Source of the DNA: Streptomyces camponoticapitis
GTDB lineage: Bacteria > Actinomycetota > Actinomycetes > Streptomycetales > Streptomycetaceae
Direction of reading: 5' to 3'
Length of the DNA: 64,000 nt
Assembly (NCBI RefSeq): GCF_014646115.1
Contig: NZ_BMMV01000007.1
Coordinates: forward strand, 62,001 to 126,000
Numbering within the stretch: the first letter of the stretch is position 1; every line of letters starts with the position of its first letter. Shown piece after piece: positions 8,883 to 17,371 of the stretch. Below the pieces are notes generated by a model. It saw only the letters and a program-made list of their open reading frames with translations, was not told where the DNA came from and made no database searches. The translations under genes and the position numbers were made by a program.

Positions 8883-11308
8883 CGGGCCACCCCCGCGTGG
8901 TCGTTGTCGTTGTCGTTGTCGTTGTCGTGCCCAACCGGCGGCGGGCCGCCGAGAAGCAGCCGAAGCACCGGGAGCACGGCGTCCGCGCGGCTCTCGTCGA
9001 TGCCGGTTCCGAAGCCGGGGATCCCCGCCTCGGGACGGTCGGGCCGCGGCCCGCCACCCGCCGGTCCGCGCCGGACCAACTCGCCGAGTGTGCGGCGCAC
9101 TCCGGGCTCGTACGCGGAGAACGTACGGCGCAGAAGGGGCAGCACGTCCGTGAACGAACCGGCGGGCACCCCGGTCAGCCAGGTGTCCACGAGGGCGAGC
9201 AGCCGTTCGTCGTGGACCAGGAGCATTCCGCCGCCGGAGGCTCCTCCGACGAACCCCTCGATCCAGGCGGCCGCGTCGGCCGGCGGGGCGCCGGGCGACA
9301 GGGCGAGGCCCATGAGGCGCGCGGCCTCGTCCTCGGGGAGGCGCCCGTCGTCCAGGAGCAGCCGGGCGGACCGGCCCCGGATGACGCCGGGCACCGTGTC
9401 CCGCGCGGCCAGTTTGCGCAGCACCGCGCCCCAGCGCCCGGCCAGATCCCCGGCGGGGCGGTCGGGGGCGTCGGGCAGGAGGCCGATCGCGGCGTGGACG
9501 CCGTCGAGATGGCCCCTCATCTCGGCCGCGCCGTCCGCGTCCAGCGCGGCGCAGGCGGGCGGCAGTCCGACGCAGATCCGCTCGGCGAGCCCGGAGGCGA
9601 CCTCGCCGAGCGCCGCCGTGTCGGTGGACCGTACGTCTCCGTAGCGCAGCGACCGCGCGAGTGCGGGCAGGGCCTGGGCGAGATGGCCGACGTCCGCGTC
9701 CAGTGCGGCGCGGTCCGCCAGGGCACTCATCACCACGGGCAGCGCGTCGGTCAGTTCGGCCAGGAGGCACTGCTCGGCCAGGGCCGTGACGTCGGAGAGC
9801 GCGGTCGCCGACACCGCGCGGGACTCGGCCTTGGCGGTCGCCGCCGAGTGGACCGTGGTGCCCCAGACCCCGGCCTCGGCGACCCGTACGTACAGCTCGG
9901 GCTCCCAGCGCAGCCGCCACGTCTCGCGGAACGTGCCCGTGCTGCCGCGGCCCGCCGACGCCTCGCCCCAGCCGATGCCGAGCAGCCTCAGCCGGTGCAG
10001 CATCCTGCCCCGTCCCGCGTCGGTCTCCTTACGGAGGTCGAGTTCCAGCTCGCGCTCCAGCGCTTCCGGCTTCAGCCGCAGCGAGCGCTGCAGCCGGGTC
10101 AGGTCGCGCTGGAGCGGTACGGCGGGCGCGGAGTCCGGGACCTCGCCCAGGACGTCCCCAACGATGAGCCGGTCCCTGATGAGCCCGAGCGGCACATCCG
10201 ACCCGTCGCACATGACGGCACGGATCGCGTCGGTCGTCTCCGTCAGCCCGGCGAGCGGCCTGCCGCGCATGGTGGCCAGGGTCTCGGCGAGCCGGACGGC
10301 TTCGATGACATGGGCGGAGGAGATGGGCTGGTCCTCCTCGCGGAGCAGACCGGCGACCTTGGTCATCCAGCGCTCCACGGGCCGGTCGGGGGCGCCGAAG
10401 AGGTGTCCGTACCAACCGGGAGAGTCGATGCCCGCGCCGTATCCGCTGTGTCTGGCCAGCCGGTGGTGCGTCCACGGCACCCAGGTCATCTCGGACTTGA
10501 CCTTGGGCAGTCCCTTGAGGAGCGCGCGGTCGGCGGTGGCCGTGGTCCGCGCCCCGAGCGCGGGCACATGCCAGGCACCGCAGACGACGGCGACCCGGTC
10601 GTCACCGAACTCCTTGCGGGCGGAACGGAGTTGGAGCCGCATGTACGCCTCGCGGACCAGGTCGCGGCGGTGTCCGCCGTCCCCGTACTCCTCGCGCAGG
10701 GCGCCCATCGCCTCGCCGACGGCGGCGAACGGCGCGAACGGGTCGTCGGCGGCGGCGCGGTGCTCCACGACGTCTTCCCACCAACGCTCGGCGTCGTCGT
10801 AGCCGGCGGCCTCGGCGAGAACGGCGAGCGGGTCGATCCGCAGGGCCTGGACACGGGCCTCGGGATCGAGATCCGTGCCGGCGCCTCCGTCGTCCGGGTC
10901 GGTCTCACCGTCCGGCCTGCCGTCCCCTTCCCCGTCCCCTTCTGTGAAGGCCAGGGAGTGCGTCGCGGGAAGGTCGATGAAGCGGACCGGGACGTCGTGC
11001 GCGAGCGCCCAGCGGATCGCGACCCACTCCGGGGAGAAGTCGGCCAGCGGCCAGAACGCCGCGCGCCCCGGATCGTCCACGGCGTGGGCGAGCAGCGCGA
11101 CGGGCGGGCGCATCTGGGGATCGCCCGCGAGGGACACCAACGCGTCGCCCTCGGGCGGACCTTCGATCAGGACGGCCAGCGGCGACGCGGCGTCGAGCGC
11201 GGCCCGCACGGCGCGGGCGGACCCGGGCCCGTGGTGCCGGACGCCGAGAAACAACGGCCCGCTCCCCGCCGGCCACGCCGGGGCGGCGTCCTCGGCAGGG
11301 CTCGTCAT
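8879..11308 (-). CDS. DUF5682-like protein with TIKI/TraB/ChaN-type motifs
   Basis: An 809-residue cytoplasmic protein, coupled by ATGA overlaps to the MoxR gene upstream and the vWA gene downstream. The first 250 residues carry spaced motifs of the TIKI/TraB/EreA/ChaN superfamily: G22-VRH25 in FLGVRHHGPGS, E49 in LIEGPPEGD, D112 in VPVRFIDLPATH, and a second GxxH at 244-247 in VVCGAWHVPAL. The rest is helical and Ala/Leu-rich with no recognised catalytic motif. The C-terminus ends in an Asn/Asp dipeptide run encoded by a hexanucleotide repeat. DUF5682 is the label I recall for such MoxR/vWA neighbours; the superfamily link is inferred from motifs only. Confidence 0.85.
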   Translation of the reverse strand: MTSPAEDAAPAWPAGSGPLFLGVRHHGPGSARAVRAALDAASPLAVLIEGPPEGDALVSLAGDPQMRPPVALLAHAVDDPGRAAFWPLADFSPEWVAIRWALAHDVPVRFIDLPATHSLAFTEGDGEGDGRPDGETDPDDGGAGTDLDPEARVQALRIDPLAVLAEAAGYDDAERWWEDVVEHRAAADDPFAPFAAVGEAMGALREEYGDGGHRRDLVREAYMRLQLRSARKEFGDDRVAVVCGAWHVPALGARTTATADRALLKGLPKVKSEMTWVPWTHHRLARHSGYGAGIDSPGWYGHLFGAPDRPVERWMTKVAGLLREEDQPISSAHVIEAVRLAETLATMRGRPLAGLTETTDAIRAVMCDGSDVPLGLIRDRLIVGDVLGEVPDSAPAVPLQRDLTRLQRSLRLKPEALERELELDLRKETDAGRGRMLHRLRLLGIGWGEASAGRGSTGTFRETWRLRWEPELYVRVAEAGVWGTTVHSAATAKAESRAVSATALSDVTALAEQCLLAELTDALPVVMSALADRAALDADVGHLAQALPALARSLRYGDVRSTDTAALGEVASGLAERICVGLPPACAALDADGAAEMRGHLDGVHAAIGLLPDAPDRPAGDLAGRWGAVLRKLAARDTVPGVIRGRSARLLLDDGRLPEDEAARLMGLALSPGAPPADAAAWIEGFVGGASGGGMLLVHDERLLALVDTWLTGVPAGSFTDVLPLLRRTFSAYEPGVRRTLGELVRRGPAGGGPRPDRPEAGIPGFGTGIDESRADAVLPVLRLLLGGPPPVGHDNDNDNDNDHAGVAR
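8901..8929. repeat. Hexanucleotide tandem repeat (TCGTTG)n
   Basis: About 4.8 uninterrupted copies of a 6-base unit lie near the 3' end of the DUF5682-like gene and encode alternating Asp-Asn. Copy-number slippage would add or remove Asp-Asn pairs without breaking the frame. Confidence 0.85.
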
Positions 11309-12453
11309 GCGCCGACCTCTCGGCACGCGCGGTAGAAGTCCTTCCAGCCGTCCCGCTCCCGCACGACCGTCTCCACATACTCCTGCCAGATCACCCGGTC
11401 GGCCGCCGGGTCGCGGACGACGGCGCCGAGGATGCCGGACGCGACGTCGCCGGGGCGCAGCACACCGTCGCCGAAGTGCGCCGCGAGTGCCAGGCCGTTG
11501 GTGACGACGGAGATCGCCTCGGCCGTGGAGAGCGTCCCGGACGGGGACTTGATCTTCGTACGACCGTCGGCCGTGACGCCGTCGCGCAACTCGCGGAAGA
11601 CCGTGACGACCCGCCGGATCTCGGCGATGCCTTCGAGACCGCCGGGCAGATCGAGCGAGCGTCCGATCTGGTCGACGCGCCGCGAGACGATGTCGACCTC
11701 CGCCTCGGCCGTGGCCGGCAACGGCAGGACAACGGTGTTGAACCGGCGGCGCAGGGCGCTCGACAGGTCGTTGATCCCCCGGTCGCGGTCGTTGGCGGTG
11801 GCGATCACGTTGAAGCCGCGGACGGCCTGGATCTCCTGTCCCAACTCCGGGACCGGCAGGGTCTTCTCGGACAGGATCGTGATGAGCGAGTCCTGCACGT
11901 CGGCCGGGATACGGGTGAGCTCCTCGACCCGGGCGGTCATGCCCTCGGCCATGGCCCGCATGACCGGGCTGGACACGAGCGCGTCCCGGCTGGGGCCGTG
12001 GGCGAGCAGCTGCGCGTAGTTCCACCCGTACCGGATGGCCTCCTCGGGCGTGCCCGCCGTCCCCTGCACCAGCAGCGTCGAGTCACCGCTGACGGCGGCG
12101 GCCAGATGCTCGGAGACCCAGGTCTTCGCGGTGCCGGGAACGCCGAGGAGCAGCAGCGCGCGGTCGGTGGCCAGGGTGGTGACGGCGACCTCGATGATCC
12201 TGCGCGGACCCACGTACTTCGGCGTGATGACCGTGCCGTCCGGGAGCGTGCCGCCGAGCAGATACGTCGCGACCGCCCAGGGCGACAGCCGCCACCTGGG
12301 CGGGCGGGGACGGTCGTCGGCGCCGGCCAGCGCCGCCAGTTCATCGGCGAAGGCGTCCTCGGCATGCGGTCGCAGGACCTCGGCACCGGCCGTCCCGCCG
12401 ACGGTCCCGCCGACCGTCCCCGCGGTCGTCGCACTCGTTTCGGACATGGTCAT
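11305..12453 (-). CDS. MoxR-family AAA+ ATPase, first gene of the minus-strand operon
   Basis: 382 residues. Walker A is GVPGTAKT at residues 104-111. The Walker B region lies around the segment TRIPADVQDSLITILSEK; sensor 1 is FNVIATANDRDRG, followed by the Arg-rich SSALRRRFN segment, the standard MoxR order. A lid subdomain follows. The ATG at 12453 has a good SD (GGAGGGGG, 7 nt away). The gene is followed by an ATGA overlap with the DUF5682-like gene. MoxR ATPases typically work with vWA partners as chaperones or complex remodellers. The promoter region carries a TTGTCAGTG element on this strand, suggesting DNA-damage control together with the divergent SWIM gene. Confidence 0.93.
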   Translation of the reverse strand: MTMSETSATTAGTVGGTVGGTAGAEVLRPHAEDAFADELAALAGADDRPRPPRWRLSPWAVATYLLGGTLPDGTVITPKYVGPRRIIEVAVTTLATDRALLLLGVPGTAKTWVSEHLAAAVSGDSTLLVQGTAGTPEEAIRYGWNYAQLLAHGPSRDALVSSPVMRAMAEGMTARVEELTRIPADVQDSLITILSEKTLPVPELGQEIQAVRGFNVIATANDRDRGINDLSSALRRRFNTVVLPLPATAEAEVDIVSRRVDQIGRSLDLPGGLEGIAEIRRVVTVFRELRDGVTADGRTKIKSPSGTLSTAEAISVVTNGLALAAHFGDGVLRPGDVASGILGAVVRDPAADRVIWQEYVETVVRERDGWKDFYRACREVGA

Positions 12454-12490
12454 GGCTCCCCCTCCAGATCGTTCGACCGGGTAGGGGACC

Positions 12491-12513
12491 ACCGTGCACC
12501 ATGCCACTGACAA
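12491..12513 (-). promoter_or_regulatory. Partial PafBC / RecA-NDp-type promoter for the MoxR operon
   Basis: On the minus strand a perfect TTGTCAGTG is followed by 8 nt and then CACGGT. The consensus is TTGTCRGTG-N8-TAnnnT, so the upstream element is perfect but the -10 departs (CA for TA). The predicted transcript start would leave a leader of about 30 nt, including the GGAGGGGG site of the MoxR gene. It is the mirror partner of the perfect promoter at 12541. Confidence 0.55.
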
Positions 12514-12550
12514 TCGACCGTTTCCGCAGGTCGGAGCCGATTGTCAGTGG
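12504..12550. promoter_or_regulatory. 13-bp inverted repeat in the divergent promoter region
   Basis: CCACTGACAATCG (12504-12516) and CGATTGTCAGTGG (12538-12550) form a perfect inverted repeat with a 21-base spacer, centred between the divergent MoxR and SWIM genes. Each arm contains the TTGTCAGTG activator element pointing outward. Conservation beyond the 9-base core (flanking CGA and G) suggests two copies of the same activator site rather than chance. Confidence 0.8.
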
Positions 12551-12563
12551 GGCCGCCTAACGT
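12541..12563 (+). promoter_or_regulatory. Perfect PafBC / RecA-NDp-type DNA-damage promoter of the SWIM gene
   Basis: TTGTCAGTG (12541-12549), 8 nt, then TAACGT (12558-12563) matches the published actinobacterial LexA-independent DNA-damage promoter consensus TTGTCRGTG-N8-TAnnnT at every fixed base. The ATG of the SWIM gene begins 8 nt after the last T of the -10, so the transcript is predicted to be leaderless. This also argues against a start at the TTG of 12541. Confidence 0.85.
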
Positions 12564-12570
12564 CTTGGAC

Positions 12571-13953
12571 ATGGATAACGCGGGGGTGCGCTGGACGACG
12601 GAACAGGTGCTGGCCCTGGCACCTGACGATGCGTCACGCAAGGCCGGGGCCAGGCTGAGCGCGGCCGGGCCCTGGTCGGACGCGGGCAGCAGCGGCGAGG
12701 GGGCCGTGTGGGGGCTGTGCAAGGGAAGCGGGAAGAAGCCGTATCAGACGGTGATAGATACGAAAGGCCCCGCGTACAGGTGCAGTTGCCCGAGCCGGAA
12801 GTTCCCGTGCAAGCACGCGCTGGGGCTGCTGCTGCTCTGGGCGGGCGAGGGGACGTCCGCGGTCAGGACCGTCGTGGACGTGGGGGACGGGCCCGCGCCC
12901 GACTGGGCGGAGGAGTGGCTGGGGGGCCGCAGGAAGCGGAGCGGGGAGCAGGAGGAGAGAGCGAAGGCCGAGGCCGGCGGGGCGGCCGGGCAGGCCGATC
13001 CGGAGGGGGCCAGGCGCCGGGCGGAGCGACGGGCGGCGCGGATCACCGGCGGGGCGCAGGAGCTTGAGCAGCGGCTGACGGATCTGCTGCGCGGCGGGCT
13101 GGCGGCGGCCGAGCAGTCCGGTTACGGGCTGTGGGAGGAGACGGCCGCGCGCATGGTGGACGCGCAGGCGCCGGGACTGGCCGGGCGTGTGCGGGAGTTG
13201 GGCGCGATCCCGGGCTCGGGGGCGGGCTGGCCGGTGCGGCTGCTCGAAGAGTCGGCTCTCCTGCATCTGCTGGATCAGGGCTGGCTGGGGATCGACCGGC
13301 TGCCCGCGCCACTCGCGACGACGGTCCGTACGCGGGTCGGTCTGCCGTCGCCCGCCGACGGCCCGCCGGTCAAGGACCACTGGCTGGTCCTCGCGCAGTA
13401 CGACACGTCGGACGGCAAGATCACCACGCGCCGGATCTGGCTGTACGGGCGGGAGTCGGGGCGTACGGCTCTGGTGCTGGGATTCGGCGCGGCGGGCCGT
13501 TCGCCGCAGCCGGCGCTGCCGGTGGGCCTGGTGATCGAGGCGGAGCTGACACCGCACGCGGGGGCGGGTCAGCTGCGTGCCGATCTCGGCGCGGAGGTGG
13601 ACGTTCCCGAGCCGACCGGGACGCCACCGCCCGGCGGGACGACCACGGCGGCGGTGGAGGCGTACGGCTCGGCGCTGCGGGAGGATCCGTGGCTGGACTC
13701 CTGGCCCGTGACACTGACCGGCGTCATACCTGTCCCCGACGGAGGGGACGGGGGCGGGTGGCAACTGGCCGACGCCGACGGGAAGTCGGCCCTGCCGATC
13801 GCGCCGGCCGCGCTCTCGCGCCCGGGACTGTGGAAGCTCGTGGCGCTGTCCGGCGGCGGCCCGGTCACCGTCTTCGGCGAGTGCGGGCACCGCGGCTTCA
13901 CCCCGCTCGCCGTCTGGTCGGCGGGCTCCTCGGAGACGGTCCAGCTGACATGA
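12571..13953 (+). CDS. SWIM zinc-finger protein, divergent from the MoxR operon
   Basis: 460 residues. A SWIM zinc-binding motif CxCx6CxH lies at C71, C73, C80 and H82 (YRCSCPSRKFPCKHALGLLL); SWIM domains usually bind nucleic acid or proteins. A charged Glu/Arg/Ala coiled-coil-like stretch follows (residues about 125-170), then a long Leu/Gly-rich C-terminal part of unknown fold. The ATG at 12571 is preferred over the upstream TTG because the promoter's -10 ends 8 nt before it, giving a leaderless transcript with no need for an SD. DUF5691 follows on the same strand after 121 bases. Co-occurrence with MoxR, vWA and DUF5682 genes is a known neighbourhood in actinobacteria; its function is undescribed to my knowledge. 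Confidence 0.9.
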   Translation: MDNAGVRWTTEQVLALAPDDASRKAGARLSAAGPWSDAGSSGEGAVWGLCKGSGKKPYQTVIDTKGPAYRCSCPSRKFPCKHALGLLLLWAGEGTSAVRTVVDVGDGPAPDWAEEWLGGRRKRSGEQEERAKAEAGGAAGQADPEGARRRAERRAARITGGAQELEQRLTDLLRGGLAAAEQSGYGLWEETAARMVDAQAPGLAGRVRELGAIPGSGAGWPVRLLEESALLHLLDQGWLGIDRLPAPLATTVRTRVGLPSPADGPPVKDHWLVLAQYDTSDGKITTRRIWLYGRESGRTALVLGFGAAGRSPQPALPVGLVIEAELTPHAGAGQLRADLGAEVDVPEPTGTPPPGGTTTAAVEAYGSALREDPWLDSWPVTLTGVIPVPDGGDGGGWQLADADGKSALPIAPAALSRPGLWKLVALSGGGPVTVFGECGHRGFTPLAVWSAGSSETVQLT

Positions 13954-14074
13954 CCCGAATCCGGACCTGAGACCGGCCGGCCTGCTCGGGCGGAGATGCC
14001 CGTCCGACCGTCCCTCGTCCCATCCAGCCCGTCCTCTATCTCTACGTCTCTATCCATACGTACGGAGGCATCCG

Positions 14075-15790
14075 ATGACCGGCACCACCCTCCCCGTTGG
14101 CGCGAGCGCCGCGACCACCTCCTGGGAAGAGCTCGTCACATCGGCCCTGCTCGGCACGGACCGCCGCACACCGCCGGCGGATGTCATGGCTTCCGGCCAG
14201 GACGCGCCGGTCGCGCTGCTGGACGCCGCGGCGCTCCACACGCTCCGGCGCCGCGCGGGCCTGCTCCCGGCGCGCGCCGCCGCCCTGCCTGAGCCGGCGC
14301 CCGAGGACCACCGCCGCGAACTGCCGGAGCCCGCGCGCCGGCGCCTGTCGCAGTTGCTGGCCGACCGCTCGGCCCCGGCCGGTACGGGAGGCAGGCGCGG
14401 TACGACCCCCGACCTCACCGAGCTGCTGCCCCAGTGGCTCACCGCCGCCAACGACCACGGCTACCGCGCCCCCGCCGCCTCCCTGCCCGCGCTGCTGGAC
14501 GCCGCGCGCGGGCGCAACGACCTGCGGCCGCACGCTCTCGCGTTCGCCGGGCCGCGTGGGCTCTGGCTCGCACGCTTCAACCCGGACTGGAAGTTCGCCC
14601 TGCGCGGCGCGTCCGGCGGCGCGGTCCTGCCGGGCGTCCAGGACTCCGATGCGGTACGGCAGTTGTGGGAGCAGGGACTGTTCGCCGAGCGGGTCGCGCT
14701 GCTCGCGGCCGTACGCGCGCGGGACGCGAACGCGGCGCGGGCGCTGCTGGGCACGACGTGGCCGACGGAGCGCGCCGAGGACCGGCTGATGTTCCTCGAC
14801 TCGCTGCGCGCCGGGCTGTCCGACCTCGACGAGCCCTTCCTTGAGGAGGCGCTCTCCGACCGCAGCCGCAATGTCCGCGCGACCGCGGCCGAGTTGCTGT
14901 CCGCGCTGCCGAACTCCGCGCTGGCCGCACGGATGGCGGCGCGCGCGGCGACGTGCGTGAGCCTTGACCGCGCGGGCGGCCCCACGGGTCCGACAGTCAT
15001 CGTCGAAGCGCCGCACGAGTGCGACGCGGACATGCAGCGGGACGGGGTGAGCCCGACACCGCCCAGCGGCCGGGGCGAACGGTCCTGGTGGCTGGGGCAG
15101 TTGGTGGAGGCGTCACCGCTGTCGATCTGGCCGGAGCGGCTCGGGGGGCATACGCCCGAGGAGATCGTGACGCTGCCGGTCCTGGACGACTGGACGGACG
15201 AACTGCACGCCGCCTGGTGCCGGGCAGCCGTCCGGCAGCGCGACGCCCGCTGGGCCCGCGCCCTGCTCGGCCCGCCCGCCGTGTCCCCGGCCGCCGGGCC
15301 GGGAGCGTCGTCCCTCGCGGAGCGCGCGAAGCTGCTCGGCACCCTGCCGGTGGCGGAACGGGCTTCCTGGGTGGCCGAGTTCATAGCCGCGCACGGTCTC
15401 TCGGAGGCGTTCCAGTTGCTCGGCGTCTGCGCGGTGCCCTGGTCCGGGCCGCTGGGCCGGGCGGTCGTCGACGCGCTCGACATCGCGCGGGACGGCGGGA
15501 GTTACCCGTGGAGCTTCAGCGGTGTGATGGGCCTCGCCGAACGCTGCCTGGACCCGGCGGAAGCCCCCCACCTGGAAATACTCACCGCCACCCCGGACGA
15601 AGCGGAGGGCGCGTCACCGGGAGCGGGTGGCTACTGGTCGGAGGCGTTCCAGCGGCTCGTCTCCACGCTGCGGCTGCGCGCCGCGATGATGTCGGAGCTG
15701 GCGGGTGCCCCGGGCCCTCAAGCGCCGGACGAGCGGTCGAGCCCCGCGCAGGCGCCCGCGCCCGTGGACACCACCCCGGCCGAGGACTGA
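14075..15790 (+). CDS. DUF5691-like HEAT-rich protein of the SWIM/MoxR set
   Basis: A 571-residue soluble protein, probably helical throughout. It begins with the conserved SWEELVTSALLGTDRRTPP segment; mid-protein segments such as PHALAFAGPRGLWLARFNPDW and EEALSDRSRNVRATAAELLS resemble HEAT-type helical repeats, and the latter is a common HEAT motif. There are no catalytic signatures. The ATG follows GGAGG by 7 nt. It probably shares the DNA-damage promoter of the SWIM gene upstream. HEAT proteins act as scaffolds, so a role as structural partner of the SWIM protein is plausible but inferred. It is convergent with icmB, with 28 bases between stops. Confidence 0.85.
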   Translation: MTGTTLPVGASAATTSWEELVTSALLGTDRRTPPADVMASGQDAPVALLDAAALHTLRRRAGLLPARAAALPEPAPEDHRRELPEPARRRLSQLLADRSAPAGTGGRRGTTPDLTELLPQWLTAANDHGYRAPAASLPALLDAARGRNDLRPHALAFAGPRGLWLARFNPDWKFALRGASGGAVLPGVQDSDAVRQLWEQGLFAERVALLAAVRARDANAARALLGTTWPTERAEDRLMFLDSLRAGLSDLDEPFLEEALSDRSRNVRATAAELLSALPNSALAARMAARAATCVSLDRAGGPTGPTVIVEAPHECDADMQRDGVSPTPPSGRGERSWWLGQLVEASPLSIWPERLGGHTPEEIVTLPVLDDWTDELHAAWCRAAVRQRDARWARALLGPPAVSPAAGPGASSLAERAKLLGTLPVAERASWVAEFIAAHGLSEAFQLLGVCAVPWSGPLGRAVVDALDIARDGGSYPWSFSGVMGLAERCLDPAEAPHLEILTATPDEAEGASPGAGGYWSEAFQRLVSTLRLRAAMMSELAGAPGPQAPDERSSPAQAPAPVDTTPAED

Positions 15791-15818
15791 GGACACCTGC
15801 CGCCCCGCGGGTGGGCGG

Positions 15819-16232
15819 CTACGCGCCCGCCGGCTGGGACACGTTCGCGTTCACCCATTCCACGATCGACGTCGTCGTCGCCCCCGGCGTGAAGATCTCC
15901 GCCACGCCCAGCTCCTTCAGCGGCGCGATGTCCGCCTCCGGGATGATGCCGCCGCCGAAGACCTTGATGTCGAGCGCGTCGTGCTGGGCCAGCAGATCGA
16001 TGACCTTCGCGAAGAGCGTGTTGTGCGCGCCGGAGAGGATCGAGAGACCGATCGCGTCGGCGTCCTCCTGGATCGCGGTGTCCACGATCTGCTCGGGCGT
16101 CTGGTGCAGCCCGGTGTAGATGACCTCCATACCAGCATCCCGCAACGCTCGCGCGATGACCTTGGCCCCGCGATCGTGGCCGTCGAGACCCGGTTTCGCC
16201 ACCACCACACGGATCGGACCGGTCACACCCAT
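15819..16232 (-). CDS. icmB: Isobutyryl-CoA mutase small (B12-binding) subunit
   Basis: A 137-residue cobalamin-binding subunit. It has the B12 signature DGHDRGAKV (DxHxxG, with the cobalt-ligating His), then [10 protein letters not shown] and KVFGGGIIP (GGG motif). This pairs with a separate catalytic subunit (IcmA) to interconvert isobutyryl-CoA and n-butyryl-CoA, feeding polyketide precursor supply. The length and the opening [18 protein letters not shown] match Streptomyces IcmB as recalled. The ATG at 16232 has GGAGG 5 nt upstream; an upstream in-frame GTG at 16244 overlaps that SD. No catalytic subunit is nearby. A related methylmalonyl-CoA mutase accessory role cannot be excluded. Confidence 0.88.
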   Translation of the reverse strand: MGVTGPIRVVVAKPGLDGHDRGAKVIARALRDAGMEVIYTGLHQTPEQIVDTAIQEDADAIGLSILSGAHNTLFAKVIDLLAQHDALDIKVFGGGIIPEADIAPLKELGVAEIFTPGATTTSIVEWVNANVSQPAGA

Positions 16233-16459
16233 CACTGCCTCCACATACCGACTTCGTCGTCATTGGCACGGGTCCCCGTACCGGCGAGGGACGGAGAGTG
16301 AACGAACGTTATCTCCAGCATCTCGCACGCCGCTGTTTCGCGGCGGCCGGGGAGGGGGAAATCACACGTGGGGATATGTTCACTCTGCTTCGTGTCGGCC
16401 CCACCCGGCACGGGAGCCGCAAGGGAATCGCTTCCCGTGCGGCGTAGGGAGGTAGGTCA

Positions 16460-17371
16460 ATGAAGATCCCGCCTTTCTCCGAGCTCTTCTCGCCGTTCCC
16501 GTCTGTCGTACGGCGGCCGGCGGCCTGGGAACTGCCCGTGACGCTGCTGCGGGCCTCAGTCCTCGAGATGGCCATCCTCGCGGGACACATGGTCCTCTAT
16601 CCGGGTGGCATCGCCAATGAGCGTCCGGCACCCGACCTGCCGCCCGAGGCCGAAACACTGCCCACGGAGGGCCGATCCCGGCCCCCGGTCCTGCTGCTGC
16701 ACGGTTTCGTGGACAATCGCTCCGTCTTCGTGCTGCTGCGCCGCTCCCTGGCCCGACATGGCTGGACCCACCTCGAATCGCTCAATTTCTCCCCGCTGAC
16801 CTGCGACATCCGGCTGGCCGCCGAAGTGCTCGGCCGCCACATCGAAGAGGTCTGTGCCCGTACGGGGCACCGCGAGGTCGACATCGTCGGCCACAGCCTC
16901 GGTGGCCTGATCGCCCGGTATTACGTACAGCGACTGGGCGGAGACGTACGGGTACGGACTTTGGTCACCATGGGCACACCCCATGCGGGTACCGGCGCCA
17001 TCCCGTTCGCCAGCGCGCACCCGGTCGTCCGGCAGATGCGACCCGGCTCGGACCTGATCGAAGAGCTGCGGGAGCCGGCGCCCGGCTGCCGGACCCGGTT
17101 CGTCAGCTTCTGGAGCGATCTCGACCAGGTCATGTCACCGGTGGAGGCCGCTCGTGTCGAGCACCCGGACCTCGTCGCGCAGAACGTGGGCGTGACCGGT
17201 ATCGGCCACCTCGCCCTGCCGGTGCACCCGGCCGTCGCCGCGGGCATCCGTTACGTCCTGGAGCACGACGACAGCGAGGAGCTCGCGAAGCTCATCGAGT
17301 CGGCCGAGTGGGCGGGAAGCGCCGCGCAGCGGGCCGAGGATCAGGCCGACGGGGCGATATCGGTGGCCTGA
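16460..17371 (+). CDS. Alpha/beta-hydrolase, triacylglycerol lipase-like
   Basis: 303 residues. The lipase core includes PVLLLHGFVDNRSVF (oxyanion HG), the nucleophile elbow GHSLGG (VDIVGHSLGGLIARYYV), SFWSDLDQVMSP (likely acid region) and GIGHLALPVHP (catalytic His). The N-terminal 45 residues include one hydrophobic segment (LPVTLLRASVLEMAILAGHMV), more like a membrane anchor than a cleaved signal. An SD (GGGAGG) lies 8 nt before the ATG. It is divergent from icmB and lies on its own upstream of the M23 peptidase gene. The substrate is unknown; members act on acyl esters at the envelope. Confidence 0.85.
   Translation: MKIPPFSELFSPFPSVVRRPAAWELPVTLLRASVLEMAILAGHMVLYPGGIANERPAPDLPPEAETLPTEGRSRPPVLLLHGFVDNRSVFVLLRRSLARHGWTHLESLNFSPLTCDIRLAAEVLGRHIEEVCARTGHREVDIVGHSLGGLIARYYVQRLGGDVRVRTLVTMGTPHAGTGAIPFASAHPVVRQMRPGSDLIEELREPAPGCRTRFVSFWSDLDQVMSPVEAARVEHPDLVAQNVGVTGIGHLALPVHPAVAAGIRYVLEHDDSEELAKLIESAEWAGSAAQRAEDQADGAISVA

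Noticed and set aside
8897..11335. 812-codon open frame on the + strand
   Set aside because: Antisense shadow of the DUF5682-like gene.
12541..12570. Upstream TTG start for the SWIM protein
   Set aside because: The TTG is the first base triplet of the promoter's TTGTCAGTG element, and the ATG at 12571 fits a leaderless transcript.
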